DNA of 64,000 nucleotides from Novosphingobium capsulatum NBRC 12533 (GTDB lineage: Bacteria; Pseudomonadota; Alphaproteobacteria; Sphingomonadales; Sphingomonadaceae), in the NCBI RefSeq assembly GCF_001598375.1, contig NZ_BCYV01000007.1, positions 1-64,000 on the forward strand, given 5' to 3'. The notes beneath the pieces were generated by a model. The model had not been told where the DNA came from, did not search any database, and worked only from the letters and a program-made list of their open reading frames with translations. The position numbers and the translations under genes were made by a program. Each line of letters begins with the position of its first letter. Positions within the stretch are counted from its first letter, which is position 1. This document shows, in pieces, positions 1-8,709 of the stretch.

Positions 1-129
1 ATGAAAAGCTCTCGACCACGATCGATGCCTTCACTTCCGCCGGTCAATCCCGTCGGCGGCCTACGACAGTGAATACCTTGAAGCGCCGCACCCCCATAGC
101 GCCAGCATCGTCACACGGCATCGTCATAG

Positions 130-294
130 CACCTGTTCCCGTCGTTGGCCGACGCAGGAAGGATCATCGAGGCATGGCGGACGGACTACAGCGCCGTGCG
201 TCCGCACGGCAGCCCTGGCGGGATGGCACCCGCTGAGTTTGCAAGCCCTCGCCAAGGCCATAAGGGCACCGGATCTAATTTATCGGCGGCCTAA
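130..294 (+). pseudogene. IS3-family transposase OrfB, C-terminal remnant
   Basis: The frame ending at the TAA of 292-294 reads as the last part of an IS3-type integrase-core transposase. It includes the typical segment LADAGRIIEAWRTDYSAVRPH followed by GGMAPAEFA. An in-frame TAG at 127-129 and no recognisable catalytic core upstream show it is a decayed 3' tail and not an active element. I saw no partner OrfA or terminal inverted repeats. It marks past insertion-sequence activity at the left edge, next to other gene fragments. Confidence 0.75.
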
Positions 295-473
295 GAACGG
301 GAGGAGGGTCAATAATCTTAATTTCATCCCGTAGAATTTATCAGAAGTCCGTTATTCAGTAGGAGAAGTAATAATACTCATATTTGTTATTTAATTTGCA
401 TAAAATTCAATAGGTTTTATAATAATGACAATGCAGTGGTTGTTACCAGAGACTTGAGGTTATTATGGTGCCA
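295..473. other. AT-rich non-coding stretch
   Basis: This stretch between the transposase tail and the next gene is clearly richer in A and T than the rest of the window, with runs such as AATAATACTCATATTTG. No open frame or convincing promoter/terminator pair was found. It is plausibly leftover mobile-element or inserted DNA. Confidence 0.5.
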
Positions 474-1184
474 TTAGGGCGTACTAAGGGGGAATTTACT
501 GGTGTGCGATAAATGCGTCGGAGGAGGGGAAAGGTCGCGATCGTCGATTCCGGCCTGCTGGAGTGCAGTTTTCATATCGGCGTAGCATCGGTCCGCTTCC
601 GCATCGAACATGCCGGGCATGGCAGCCATGGCGCCAAAGACCGCGGTCAGCCCGTCACCACTTAGCCGCGCTATCAGTGGTTCCAGATCGTCCCGCTCCG
701 GCCCTATGAACTGACCAGAGTTCATCTTCTCCATCAGAGCCACCAGGCGAGCATAGTCAGGATTGGAAAAGAGATCTGTGGCGTGCTGCAACTGGGCGTC
801 CGTCAGTTTTCCGGCTTCCATGGTGATGGCGTCTTTCCACAAGACGGAAGGAACACGGGACAGACAGGACAGCATATCATCCGCGATGGTGCTGATCGCT
901 TCGATCTTGCCGGGGTTGCGGGGGCCGAGTTGGGCTACTGCCCCCGCGACGGCGTTGGTACGAGCGAGCGTTTTGTCTTCGTTCAGCGCGGACGGTTCGT
1001 CATAAACTGCATTCAGATCAAACGGGGGGCGCGCCGCAGCGACAAATGCTGCTTCGAGTTGCTCGCGAGCCGGTTCCTGCGCCTCCTGGGCGTTGACTGC
1101 ACCGGGCAGACCGATGATCGAGGTGACCAGCATACATGCAGTGCGCAGCATCCAGGCTGCGGAAGCCGTGCGAAACGTTATCAT
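474..1184 (-). CDS. secreted hypothetical protein
   Basis: This is a 236-residue protein. The start at 1184 is chosen over an upstream in-frame start at 1400 because an AAAGGA ribosome site precedes it and the N-terminus MITFRTASAAWMLRTACM continues into a typical signal peptide ending near VNA-QE. The mature part is mainly helical and contains KLTDAQLQHATDLFSNPDY, which recalls DUF2059-type proteins without being a clear match. It lies downstream of the truncated gene ending at 1291, in the same direction, so the two may once have formed an operon. The function is not recognised. Confidence 0.6.
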   Translation of the reverse strand: MITFRTASAAWMLRTACMLVTSIIGLPGAVNAQEAQEPAREQLEAAFVAAARPPFDLNAVYDEPSALNEDKTLARTNAVAGAVAQLGPRNPGKIEAISTIADDMLSCLSRVPSVLWKDAITMEAGKLTDAQLQHATDLFSNPDYARLVALMEKMNSGQFIGPERDDLEPLIARLSGDGLTAVFGAMAAMPGMFDAEADRCYADMKTALQQAGIDDRDLSPPPTHLSHTSKFPLSTP

Positions 1185-1290
1185 GGCTGTGCCATCCTTT
1201 TCACGCGGGTGGCAACCTGTCCCCAAAAGCTGGTCCTGCGCCTCCACCCGCCTGTTATCCCGTGACATGCGGTTCAATCCGCCCAAGTAC

Positions 1291-1722
1291 TCACATAAGC
1301 TTATCAAGCACGTCGTCTGAAAATCCGGCATAGCCAGCGGAAAGCGGCCCACTGGTGCCCCCGGGTGCCGGATCGTCGGAATAGAGAACGACGGTGACAT
1401 TCACATCCCGGCTCACCGGCAAATCTTGAACCGTCTTCACAATGGCAGATACCTGCGCCGGGGTCATTTTTGCCAGCGAGGCTATGTCAATCTTCGACAG
1501 ATTATCGGGTATGGCCACAGTCTTGCAGGTCGAGTTCACGGTATAGACCATCTGACCCTCGACATCCTCATTGGGCCGTGCCGTGTGGCTTAGAGCATGG
1601 CACCGACTGCGCTGGACGGCCTCGGCCGTCACGCGCATGATCGTCGCCATGCGCTGCTGCGCGGTTTGGCTGACATCAGGGAAGGCGGTCCGTGCTTCAT
1701 CGTCATAGTCGACGTGACGCAT
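1291..1722 (-). pseudogene. 5'-truncated hypothetical protein gene
   Basis: The C-terminal ~140 residues look like genuine protein: they begin around MRHVDYDDEARTAFPDVS and contain NSTCKTVAIPDNLSKIDI. Upstream of 1722 the same frame only mirrors the recombinase gene on the other strand and has no protein-like character. The gene therefore seems to have lost its 5' end, including any signal peptide, when recombinase DNA was joined at about 1720. An ATG at 1722 could restart translation, but I see no good ribosome site. It precedes the secreted hypothetical gene on the same strand. The function is not recognised. Confidence 0.55.
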
Positions 1723-2359
1723 GGCTTCTATCAACGGTCTGGCAGAGAACCTGTCGGCGGCCTGGAACGCTCCGGATGTGACGATGCGCGCTCGCCAGCA
1801 ACTGCTGCGCACATTGATCGCCGACATCATCGTCGACGTCGATGATGCCGTGCGTGACGTCGTGCTCACGATCCATTGGCGCGGCGGCCAGCACTCGGAA
1901 CTGAGGGTTCGCAAGCTGAAAGCCGGCGAGCACGGTTGTGCAACAGCGGAGGATGCGCTGGAGGTGATGCGCAGCATGGCGGGCCGTTGGTCCGACGAGC
2001 ATATCGCCGCGACGCTCAATCGGATGGGCTTGCCCACCGGCCAAGGCAAAACCTGGACGGCGCATCGCGTTTACTCCGTCCGGCGCGTGCGAGGGATCGA
2101 TGCCTACCGGTCTGCGGTGAAAGACGGCGAATGGCTGACTATGGAGGAAGCAGCCAAAGCCCTAGGCACCACAAGTCATACGATACGGCGCCTGATTAAT
2201 GCTGGACTGCTGCAAACGGTACAAGCTGTACCGCGTGCTCCTCACCAAATCCGTGCCGCTGATCTGACGTCGGAGCCGATAATGGCTGCGATGGCCCGAA
2301 AGGGTCGCCCGTGTCGCGTCGTTGACGCAGACACGCTTCCAATGTTTACAGATACTTGA
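1721..2359 (+). pseudogene. large serine recombinase, C-terminal fragment
   Basis: This 212-residue frame matches the C-terminal part of large serine recombinases of the resolvase/invertase superfamily. Recognisable segments are LSAAWNAPDVTMRARQQLLR and then WRGGQHSELRV, followed by a helix-turn-helix-like stretch with WLTMEEAAKALGTTSHTIRR. The N-terminal catalytic resolvase domain with its nucleophilic serine and the middle recombinase domain are absent. The fragment starts exactly where the opposing truncated gene begins. It is a relic of a phage or integrative element and should be inactive. Confidence 0.75.
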
Positions 2360-2390
2360 GGAAGGGCTGTACAATGAAACACGCTTCGCG

Positions 2391-2489
2391 GTCGGTTTCT
2401 ATGAGGTGATGGGCGCGGTCGTCGTCGGCACGAAACCACCGACAATCAAGGCAACGTGGAGCCGTCCGATCCTGTCACTGGCGATCTAG
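2391..2489 (+). pseudogene. duplicated 3' tail of a GNAT acetyltransferase gene
   Basis: These 33 codons, ending in TAG, encode the same C-terminus as the intact acetyltransferase at 9815-10252, with only two amino-acid changes over 32 residues (for example VGTKPPTIKATWSRPILSLA against VGTKPPTAKATWSRPILSLA). Similarity continues a short way past the stop codon. Nothing upstream encodes the rest of the enzyme, so this is a non-functional partial copy in the same orientation as the intact gene. Confidence 0.85.
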
Positions 2490-2661
2490 CCACCTTTCCC
2501 GAAGTTCGATCCCAGTGGAAAAGCCGCGGCCGTCTCGCTGTCTCGCGTGTGTGCGCTGATGGGTAACAGGTCTTCCGCCATCAGTGGTCACGTAGTCGTT
2601 TCATCTGTGGTACATCAGCGTCAAATATTATCCGGCTAGAAATAACGGCTTGGGGTGGTGA

Positions 2662-3012
2662 TTGGTGAGGCAGGGTGCGGTCGCAATTTTAGCGGGTAGC
2701 GCGGTCGTCTTTTGGGCGATGGCATCGTCAGCCCCTGCCACAGCATCGACGCGATCGACGCGTACGACATCGTCATTCATCGTGTGGTGCGATTGCGACA
2801 CACCAGTTAAAAGGTCACGAATACAGAAAAGGATCGGTCGCATCGGGGGTAAGGTGTTCTACGTCTACGAACAGATGGGCGGGTTGGCGGTTTCAGTTCC
2901 CGTGCTTCGCGATCCCGCTGCCGTCGAGAGGACGTTGCGCAAGATTCCGGGCGTCTCCGCAGTTCAACCGGATCGAGTGATACAGTTGGGGGAACCCGGG
3001 GGGCCGCTGTAG
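2662..3012 (+). CDS. small secreted I9-like inhibitor domain protein
   Basis: This 116-residue protein has a putative signal peptide (VRQGAVAILAGSAVVFWAMA) and one domain resembling the peptidase inhibitor I9/subtilisin propeptide fold. The domain includes IGGKVFYVYEQMGGLAVSVP and ends in IPGVSAVQPDRVIQL. No subtilase catalytic domain follows, so it would act alone as a secreted protease inhibitor or chaperone-like domain. The start is uncertain: TTG at 2662 or GTG at 2665, both behind a weak G-rich site. The neighbours do not suggest a partner protease. Confidence 0.6.
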   Translation: MVRQGAVAILAGSAVVFWAMASSAPATASTRSTRTTSSFIVWCDCDTPVKRSRIQKRIGRIGGKVFYVYEQMGGLAVSVPVLRDPAAVERTLRKIPGVSAVQPDRVIQLGEPGGPL

Positions 3013-3088
3013 GGTACGCGTCAGTCCGCCCAACAACATTTTTAACTGCCGATCGCCCATCTGCTTCAAGGGTCGGCTTCGAGCAGTG

Positions 3089-3120
3089 AAAAGCGCCGCC
3101 CCCGCCATGGGAGCGACGCC
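3089..3120 (-). terminator. terminator of the outer-membrane protein gene
   Basis: On the minus strand, just past the stop of the outer-membrane protein gene, an 11-bp stem (GCGTCGCTCCC against GGGGGCGGCGC, with some G-U pairs) and a short loop are followed by TTTT. This fits a Rho-independent terminator. Confidence 0.65.
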
Positions 3121-3142
3121 TTCATGATGCAGAATATGGACG

Positions 3143-3910
3143 TCAGAACTTCTGACGGAGGCCGACCATGATCGAGGTCGCCGTGTTCTTCAGCTTGTAG
3201 TTCATCGTCTGGCGGGCCAGGTTTTCGTCGATGGCTGCGGCCTTCATCTCCAAACCGCTGGTCTGCGAGTAGCGGCCGAGCAGTTCCACCGACGTCTTAG
3301 GTGTCACATCGTAGCTAGCGCCGGCATCGAGGTGCCAACGGAAGCCCCAGTCCTTGCCGACCATGGCGACCATCGGCTTCTGCGTGCCTGGGATCTTGTC
3401 GATCATCATGCGGCTGATCGAATAGTCGACGCGCGAGGCACCGATGCCGCCACCGACGAACGGCTTGAACGGACCTTCGCGGACGAGGTCGATATAGGCG
3501 GTGACGCCGAGATCGAACGACTTGGTGCGTCCGGCGCCCGAATATGTTTTGGCGCTCAGCCCCTCGGCGTTGACTTTGGCGGTGTCGTAGCCTGCCGTTC
3601 CCTCGACGCGGATGCCGCCGAAATCGTAACCCATACCGAGTTCGCCGGTGAAGCCGCCGTCATGGTCGATGTTCTTGGGCAGGGTCGGCGTCGTCTTGGA
3701 GACGGCCTGGCCCTTCGCCAGGACCTGGGTCGGCTTCACGTCGGAATCGACCTGCGCACCGGCGCGGGCAACGACATAGGCGCCCGGCTCAGCTTTCTCC
3801 GCGGCCGCAGGGGATGCCGCGACGATCGCCGCGGCGAAGCCTGCCAACAGGGCAGCCGAGTTCCTACGCGCACCGCAATGTGCGGGCGCGAGCGTGCTAA
3901 CCAGGGTCAT
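3143..3910 (-). CDS. outer-membrane beta-barrel protein
   Basis: This 255-residue protein starts at 3910, behind a GAAGGA site, rather than at the upstream in-frame 3991. A signal peptide ending near SPAAA-EKAEP is visible. The rest alternates hydrophobic and polar residues as in small porin-like barrels of the OmpA/opacity-protein superfamily (LGMGYDFGGIRVEGTAGYD, FKPFVGGGIGASRVDY). It ends in the aromatic residue expected for outer-membrane insertion (GLRQKF). It appears monocistronic with its own terminator. The specific role (adhesion, permeability or structure) cannot be told from sequence. Confidence 0.75.
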   Translation of the reverse strand: MTLVSTLAPAHCGARRNSAALLAGFAAAIVAASPAAAEKAEPGAYVVARAGAQVDSDVKPTQVLAKGQAVSKTTPTLPKNIDHDGGFTGELGMGYDFGGIRVEGTAGYDTAKVNAEGLSAKTYSGAGRTKSFDLGVTAYIDLVREGPFKPFVGGGIGASRVDYSISRMMIDKIPGTQKPMVAMVGKDWGFRWHLDAGASYDVTPKTSVELLGRYSQTSGLEMKAAAIDENLARQTMNYKLKNTATSIMVGLRQKF

Positions 3911-4134
3911 AAAAAATTGGTCCTTCGAAATGGAACTTGTTGTCGAGTGGGTCGCACGAGTTCGCGTCCCCCTACATTCACAAGACGGCACCCGTTTGGA
4001 ATTCCCTTGGGCGTAACCGAAACTTTTTTCGAAATGATGCCAGGTGGTATTTTAGCAATTGATACCAGCGGGATAGCACATCGTCATAAGCGCATGGGCC
4101 GCGCCCTTTCGAACACGGCCCATGGCATTCGTGT

Positions 4135-4539
4135 TTAGCGGGCGCGGCCGGCCGGCTGTTCGCGGAAGAGTTCCCATTCCTCCACGATCCGTCCGTCCGG
4201 AAGGTGGCAATAATTCGCGTCCTGCCGTACTTCGATCGTACCCTTCTGCTTTTCGCAATAGGTCGCGGCGGGATTGCCCAGATGCGCATTGGTGCGGCGC
4301 TTGGGCGAGCGCTTCTGGCTCTTGCGGAAGAGCGCCCATTCCTCATGGACCTGGCCGTTGCGCAGGCGGCAATAGCCGACCTCGCCCGACGGCGTCTTGC
4401 GGACAAACGACTTGCCGCCGATCGAACCGCAATAGGCCGCTGCAGGGTTGGCCACGCCCGGGCCAGCCTGCGCCGGAACGGACAGCATGGCCGCCCCTGC
4501 CGAAATCAGGCCGGTGGTCATCAATGCTACAAACTTCAT
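4135..4539 (-). CDS. secreted protein with two DUF333 domains
   Basis: This 134-residue protein starts at 4539 behind a GGGA site and has a signal peptide (MKFVALMTTGLISAGAAM). It contains two DUF333 (hemolysin-type) repeats, each with an NPA-x-YC opening, a conserved second cysteine and an EEW-x-LFR closing: NPAAAYCGSIGGKSFV...HEEWALFR and NPAATYCEKQKG...VEEWELFR. DUF333 proteins are small, cysteine-containing and periplasmic, with no established activity. A paralogue with the same layout lies at 8710-9087, on the other side of the sigma/FecR/receptor cassette. Confidence 0.75.
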   Translation of the reverse strand: MKFVALMTTGLISAGAAMLSVPAQAGPGVANPAAAYCGSIGGKSFVRKTPSGEVGYCRLRNGQVHEEWALFRKSQKRSPKRRTNAHLGNPAATYCEKQKGTIEVRQDANYCHLPDGRIVEEWELFREQPAGRAR

Positions 4540-4726
4540 TTCATCGTCCCTACTGGCGAAGCCGGACTGGTCGTCCGCTTCGGTTTGCAAGTGCAGCAGC
4601 CGGAATATCCCTGCATCGGCATGGCCGATGCCTGAACATGTCCGCCGCCTTGCATGGCACGGCCGCCACACGACGGTGCCAGCATGACGATGACGAAGCC
4701 GAGCGACCGATACCCTTGAAAATTTA

Positions 4727-7147
4727 TCAGAAGGCCGCGTCGAGGCCGATGCGGAAGGTACGCGGACGAATGGGCGTGATCTGCTCCTTGCCGGTGACGA
4801 AGGGCGTGCCCATCGCGAACCGGTTCCCCCGCGCGTCGAGGATATTCGACACGCTTGCGGTTACGCCGAAGCGGCCCAGGCCCAACCGCGCGGTGACGGC
4901 GCTGTCGGCATAATTGCCCTGCTCATCCCCCAGCACCGGTCCCAGCCCCAGGCGCGACAACCCGACATAGCGAACGCAGCCATCGACCTTTAATCGTGAC
5001 CGGTCGCTGAGCGCGGCTTCATAGGTCATGCCGATCCGCGCGGTCACGTCCGCGATATTGGGGATGGGACGCAGGCTTGCCGCGACGCCGCCCTGCTCGC
5101 CGGACGCATCTTGCAAGGGCAGGTCGTTCGGATCGCGTCCGTTGACGCTGCTGTCGTTGAGCGAAACCGCCCCCTCCATACGCCATCCCTTGGCGAGGCG
5201 GATCGCGCCGGATGCCTCCACGGTCCAGATGTCGCCATTGCCGATATTGGCGGTCGACGGCAGGTTTCCGCTGTCGAGGAAGTCCGCCTGTATATTGCGC
5301 CAACCGGTGTGGGCGATGGTGAGTGTCAGGGCGAAGGGATCCCGCGCCGCGCGGCCGAAGCGATAACCGGCCTCGATCGTCGAGACCCGGTCGCTGTCGA
5401 ACCGGCGGACATAGTCGTCGTCGACCGCCAGACCGCCCGGACGGAAGCCCTGCTGATAGCGCAGAAACGCGGACGCGCCGCCACGCAGGTCGACCAGCAG
5501 CGCGGCAGCGGGCAGGACGGACCATTCATAGCGCGTCGCCACGGTGGCGGACACGATCGGCGTGGTCCGTACCCGGGCGTCCTCCGCCGCGCCGGACAGG
5601 ACGGACCGGCTGACCCGCGCGCCGCTGGTCAGCAGGATCGCCGAGGTCAGCCGGACGCTGGCCTCGCCATAGGCGGTGAGTTCGTGCAACTGATTGGACA
5701 CGCCGGGAAGCGGGTAGCGCTGGCCGGGCTGTACGAAGGACCGCAACAGCCGGGTGCGATTGCCGGTATAGCTGAAGCCCAGCAACCATCCCGATCCGTC
5801 AGCCTGCGTAACCCAGGCGCGTGTCTCGTTGGCGACCATGCGGGTGCGGTTGCTCTGGACGAAGAGCGTCGCGGGATCGCCGGGCGTCGTCGCATCGTAG
5901 CGCTCCGTCAGGTCGAGCGCGGTAACCCCGGTGGAGGAGCGCAATCGAACGTTGCCGATCCGACCGTCCAGCACGAACTGCCCTTGGCCGAAATCATTGC
6001 CGAAAGCCTCGACCACGCGTGTCCTGCGGGCGAGATGGGGACCATCGCGATCCGCATATTGGCTGTCCGCCCCCCGGATACGCTGCGCGATGCCGATCAG
6101 CTCCGCGCTCCAGCCATCGGCGATGTTCAGATGGACGGTGCCGCGCCCGCCCGCGATACGGGTTGTATTGACGTTGCGGCGGCCGAGCAGCGGCTTGTCG
6201 ATATAGCCGCCTTCCTCGACCGCCGTGGCGACCAGTCGGATCCCCAGTCGATCGGTGACGACCGGGAGATTGACGACGGCCTGCGTGTCGAAGCCGGGTG
6301 CGCCATGGGCCGTGGCGGATGTTCCGATCGCCACCGAACCGCCGGTCCGGTCCAGTTCGACGGGATTGGGAACGAGGCGGATCAGCCCGCCCATCGACCC
6401 TGCGCCGTACAGCGTGCCTTGCGGTCCAGCCAGCACCTCTACCGCCGCCAGATCGGCGAGGCGCAGGTCGGGATCGGGCGCATTGTAGCCAAGGCGCAGG
6501 TCGCCGAAATACTGGCCAACGGTCGCCTGGCTCGGCCCCGAAAAGCTGGAATCGGCGATGCCGCGGATGAACAGCTTGTTGCGGCCCGCCCCCAGGCTGG
6601 TCGCGGCGATCGTCGTCAGGCGTGACGTCAGCCGTTCCGTTCCACCGGCACCGCCCAGTTCGAGATCCTGCCCCGACACGCGCATGACCTGCCCGGCGGT
6701 CTGGCCGAACGGCAGATCGCGTTTGCTGCCGACGACGACGATGTCGGGCGCAGGGGCCTCGGGTGTCTTCGACGTTTCGGCTTGGGGGCGAGGACGGGGC
6801 GGGGCCGGACGAGGCGTCGGTACGCGCCGGGGGACGATCCGGTACAGCAGGCTGTCGATGGCCTCGACTTCCCCGCCACAGCGCGCTGCGATCAGGCGCA
6901 GGGCGACGAGCGCACTCATCCGCCCGCGCAACCGCGGCACCGGCTTCGACCACAAGCGAGGGTCCGTCACCACGACGCTGATCCCGCCCAGACGGCCCAG
7001 CGCCGTCACCTGATCGCGGACCGTTCCCGCCCGCAAATCGATCGACAGCCCCTGCGCATTCGCCGGAGCCGCCGCAATCGCCGCAATCGTCAATCCTGTC
7101 GCGACCGCAGCCGCACCGAATGTCACCGATTGTCGCCCAGCACCCAT
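4727..7147 (-). CDS. TonB-dependent transducer with N-terminal STN domain
   Basis: This is an 806-residue outer-membrane receptor. After a signal peptide, residues ~35-110 form an STN (secretin/TonB short N-terminal) domain (LSIDLRAGTVRDQVTALG, LRLIAARCGG). This is the part that contacts the FecR protein in surface-signalling systems. A proline-rich linker leads to a plug domain (ADLAAVEVLAGPQGTLYGAG) and a long barrel ending in phenylalanine. The start overlaps the FecR gene by 25 nt, so the two are translationally coupled. The family imports siderophores or other bulky ligands and signals their presence; the ligand is unknown. Confidence 0.88.
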   Translation of the reverse strand: MGAGRQSVTFGAAAVATGLTIAAIAAAPANAQGLSIDLRAGTVRDQVTALGRLGGISVVVTDPRLWSKPVPRLRGRMSALVALRLIAARCGGEVEAIDSLLYRIVPRRVPTPRPAPPRPRPQAETSKTPEAPAPDIVVVGSKRDLPFGQTAGQVMRVSGQDLELGGAGGTERLTSRLTTIAATSLGAGRNKLFIRGIADSSFSGPSQATVGQYFGDLRLGYNAPDPDLRLADLAAVEVLAGPQGTLYGAGSMGGLIRLVPNPVELDRTGGSVAIGTSATAHGAPGFDTQAVVNLPVVTDRLGIRLVATAVEEGGYIDKPLLGRRNVNTTRIAGGRGTVHLNIADGWSAELIGIAQRIRGADSQYADRDGPHLARRTRVVEAFGNDFGQGQFVLDGRIGNVRLRSSTGVTALDLTERYDATTPGDPATLFVQSNRTRMVANETRAWVTQADGSGWLLGFSYTGNRTRLLRSFVQPGQRYPLPGVSNQLHELTAYGEASVRLTSAILLTSGARVSRSVLSGAAEDARVRTTPIVSATVATRYEWSVLPAAALLVDLRGGASAFLRYQQGFRPGGLAVDDDYVRRFDSDRVSTIEAGYRFGRAARDPFALTLTIAHTGWRNIQADFLDSGNLPSTANIGNGDIWTVEASGAIRLAKGWRMEGAVSLNDSSVNGRDPNDLPLQDASGEQGGVAASLRPIPNIADVTARIGMTYEAALSDRSRLKVDGCVRYVGLSRLGLGPVLGDEQGNYADSAVTARLGLGRFGVTASVSNILDARGNRFAMGTPFVTGKEQITPIRPRTFRIGLDAAF

Positions 7148-8046
7148 GCCTTGCCATCGACCCGGACCGATACGCCCAGCAAGCGCCCCAGTCGTGCCGG
7201 ATCGTCCCGCAGGCTGCGGATGTCGATCGTCCCGCTGAACGATCGGTCGGCCAGCGCGGGATCGACCCGGACGGTACGGCCAAGCTGGCGGGTAAGATCG
7301 CGCGCGACGTCGGACAAGGGCGCGTTGTCGAACGTCAACCGACCCTCACGCCACCCGCCGACATCCGTCGCGGGCTGTCGAAGCAGCTCCCCGCCGCTCG
7401 CCACCGCCGCCTGCCCCGGATCAAGCCGCAGCTTCGCGCCGTCGGGATCGACCATCACCGCCCCTTCCGCGACGGCGATGCGGGTCCGTCCCGGATCGTG
7501 CGTGACGTCGAACACCGTGCCGAGGTCGACCATCTGCGTGTCGCCCGCGGTGACGCGGAACGGATGCGCAGCATCATGACGCACGCGGAAGAGCATCTCG
7601 CCATGGTCGACGCTCGCGATGCGCGTATCGGCGCGGTCCAGCGTCACGCGCGAACCACCGGCCAGGACGACCTCGCTGCCATCGGCCAGCTGCACCGTGC
7701 GCTGCTCGCCCGGCGCGGTTTCGACCGCATAGGGCTGGCTGCGTTCGTTCCACACGGATACGCCCACCACTGCGACGAGCATCGCGGCGACGGCGCTGCC
7801 ACCCCAACGCCAAAAGCGGTGCCGGACCGGCCGTTCGTCATTGGCGGCGACCAGTGCGGTCGGGACGGGCATCGCGGCGACACGATCGCGCGCCTCCGCC
7901 ATGGCAGTCATTGCCTCGTCATACCGGTCATGATGGCCCGGATCGGCCTCCAGCCAGGCGGTCAGCCCGTCCCAGTCGTCAAAGAGCGGATCGGCAGAGC
8001 GGATCGCCCATTCCAGCGCCTGTTCGTCGATCTGTCTGCCGGTCAT
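7123..8046 (-). CDS. FecR-type anti-sigma factor
   Basis: This 307-residue protein has an N-terminal FecR/DUF4880-like segment (ALEWAIRSADPLFDDW), one membrane helix at about 90-105 and a periplasmic FecR domain (ERTVQLADGS-type segment, GEMLFRVRHDAAHPF). A C-terminal STN-like subdomain follows (LGRLLGVSVRVDGKAWVLG). It would hold the ECF sigma factor and transmit the receptor signal across the inner membrane. The start overlaps the sigma factor stop in an ATGA, and the stop overlaps the receptor gene, so sigma-FecR-receptor form one operon. Confidence 0.85.
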   Translation of the reverse strand: MTGRQIDEQALEWAIRSADPLFDDWDGLTAWLEADPGHHDRYDEAMTAMAEARDRVAAMPVPTALVAANDERPVRHRFWRWGGSAVAAMLVAVVGVSVWNERSQPYAVETAPGEQRTVQLADGSEVVLAGGSRVTLDRADTRIASVDHGEMLFRVRHDAAHPFRVTAGDTQMVDLGTVFDVTHDPGRTRIAVAEGAVMVDPDGAKLRLDPGQAAVASGGELLRQPATDVGGWREGRLTFDNAPLSDVARDLTRQLGRTVRVDPALADRSFSGTIDIRSLRDDPARLGRLLGVSVRVDGKAWVLGDNR

Positions 8047-8549
8047 TGCAGTTCATCCTTCAATTCGAACACGGCACGGGTGGCGATCCGCAGATCGGCC
8101 TCCACCGTGCTCAGGCTGACGCCCAGTTCCGCGGCGATCTGCCGTTGCGACACGCCATCGATCCGGGCGCGGCGGAAGATGGTTTCTCGGCGTGCTCCCA
8201 GCCTGGCCAGGACCGCAGCGACCTTCGCCACTTCCTGTCGTGCGCCGATCACACGCTCGCCTGCCGGCTCGGGCGACGCCTCACCAGCCCCGCGAAGCTC
8301 GTACCAGTCCTGTTCCCGCTTCTCCCCCTGGCGCTTCGCACGATAGCGGTCGATCATCAGCGTATCGGCCGCCCGGAACAGGTAGGACATGGGATTGGCA
8401 ATCGGCCCCGACGACGAAGACGTCGATATCTTCAACCAAAGATCGTTGACCAAGTCTTCGGCTGCATCGCCCGCGCCACGCGCGGCAAGAAACCGGACGA
8501 GTTTATCACGATTGGCAAGATAAACCGCTTCAAGCCCGTTTGACGACAT
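8043..8549 (-). CDS. ECF-family RNA polymerase sigma factor (FecI type)
   Basis: From an ATG at 8549 this is 168 residues, the usual ECF sigma size. Region 2 is visible as LVRFLAARGAGDAAEDLVNDL and the core-binding stretch PMSYLFRAADTLMIDRYRAK. Region 4 is the helix-turn-helix ARIDGVSQRQIAAELGVSLS. A longer in-frame extension upstream looks non-protein, and I see no clear ribosome site, so the exact start is uncertain. Together with FecR and the STN receptor it forms a cell-surface signalling cassette that probably controls its own receptor. Confidence 0.85.
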   Translation of the reverse strand: MSSNGLEAVYLANRDKLVRFLAARGAGDAAEDLVNDLWLKISTSSSSGPIANPMSYLFRAADTLMIDRYRAKRQGEKREQDWYELRGAGEASPEPAGERVIGARQEVAKVAAVLARLGARRETIFRRARIDGVSQRQIAAELGVSLSTVEADLRIATRAVFELKDELQ

Positions 8550-8709
8550 CGGCACCGACACTGAGGGAATGGACGATGTCGATTCCCTTACCGGATGAAT
8601 CGTGAGAAATGAATTTCGACACGCCGTATTTTGCTTGGCCCCGCGGGGAGAGATCGCCTGTCGCTGTGCGGGGCCGACAGCCACCATCGCTTTGGCGGCG
8701 TTTGCGCTA

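Noticed and set aside
333..345. TAGAATTTAT near 333, resembling the motif at 21756
   Set aside because: The match stops after ten bases in an AT-rich stretch, and there is no promoter arrangement around it.
1721..2359. Treating the serine recombinase frame as a functional small regulator because of its helix-turn-helix-like end
   Set aside because: Its whole length aligns with the C-terminal part of large recombinases and its start coincides with a breakpoint, so a relic is the simpler reading.
5111..6625. A long plus-strand frame inside the STN receptor gene
   Set aside because: It is antisense to a clear receptor with recognisable STN, plug and barrel; the protein has no plausible fold.
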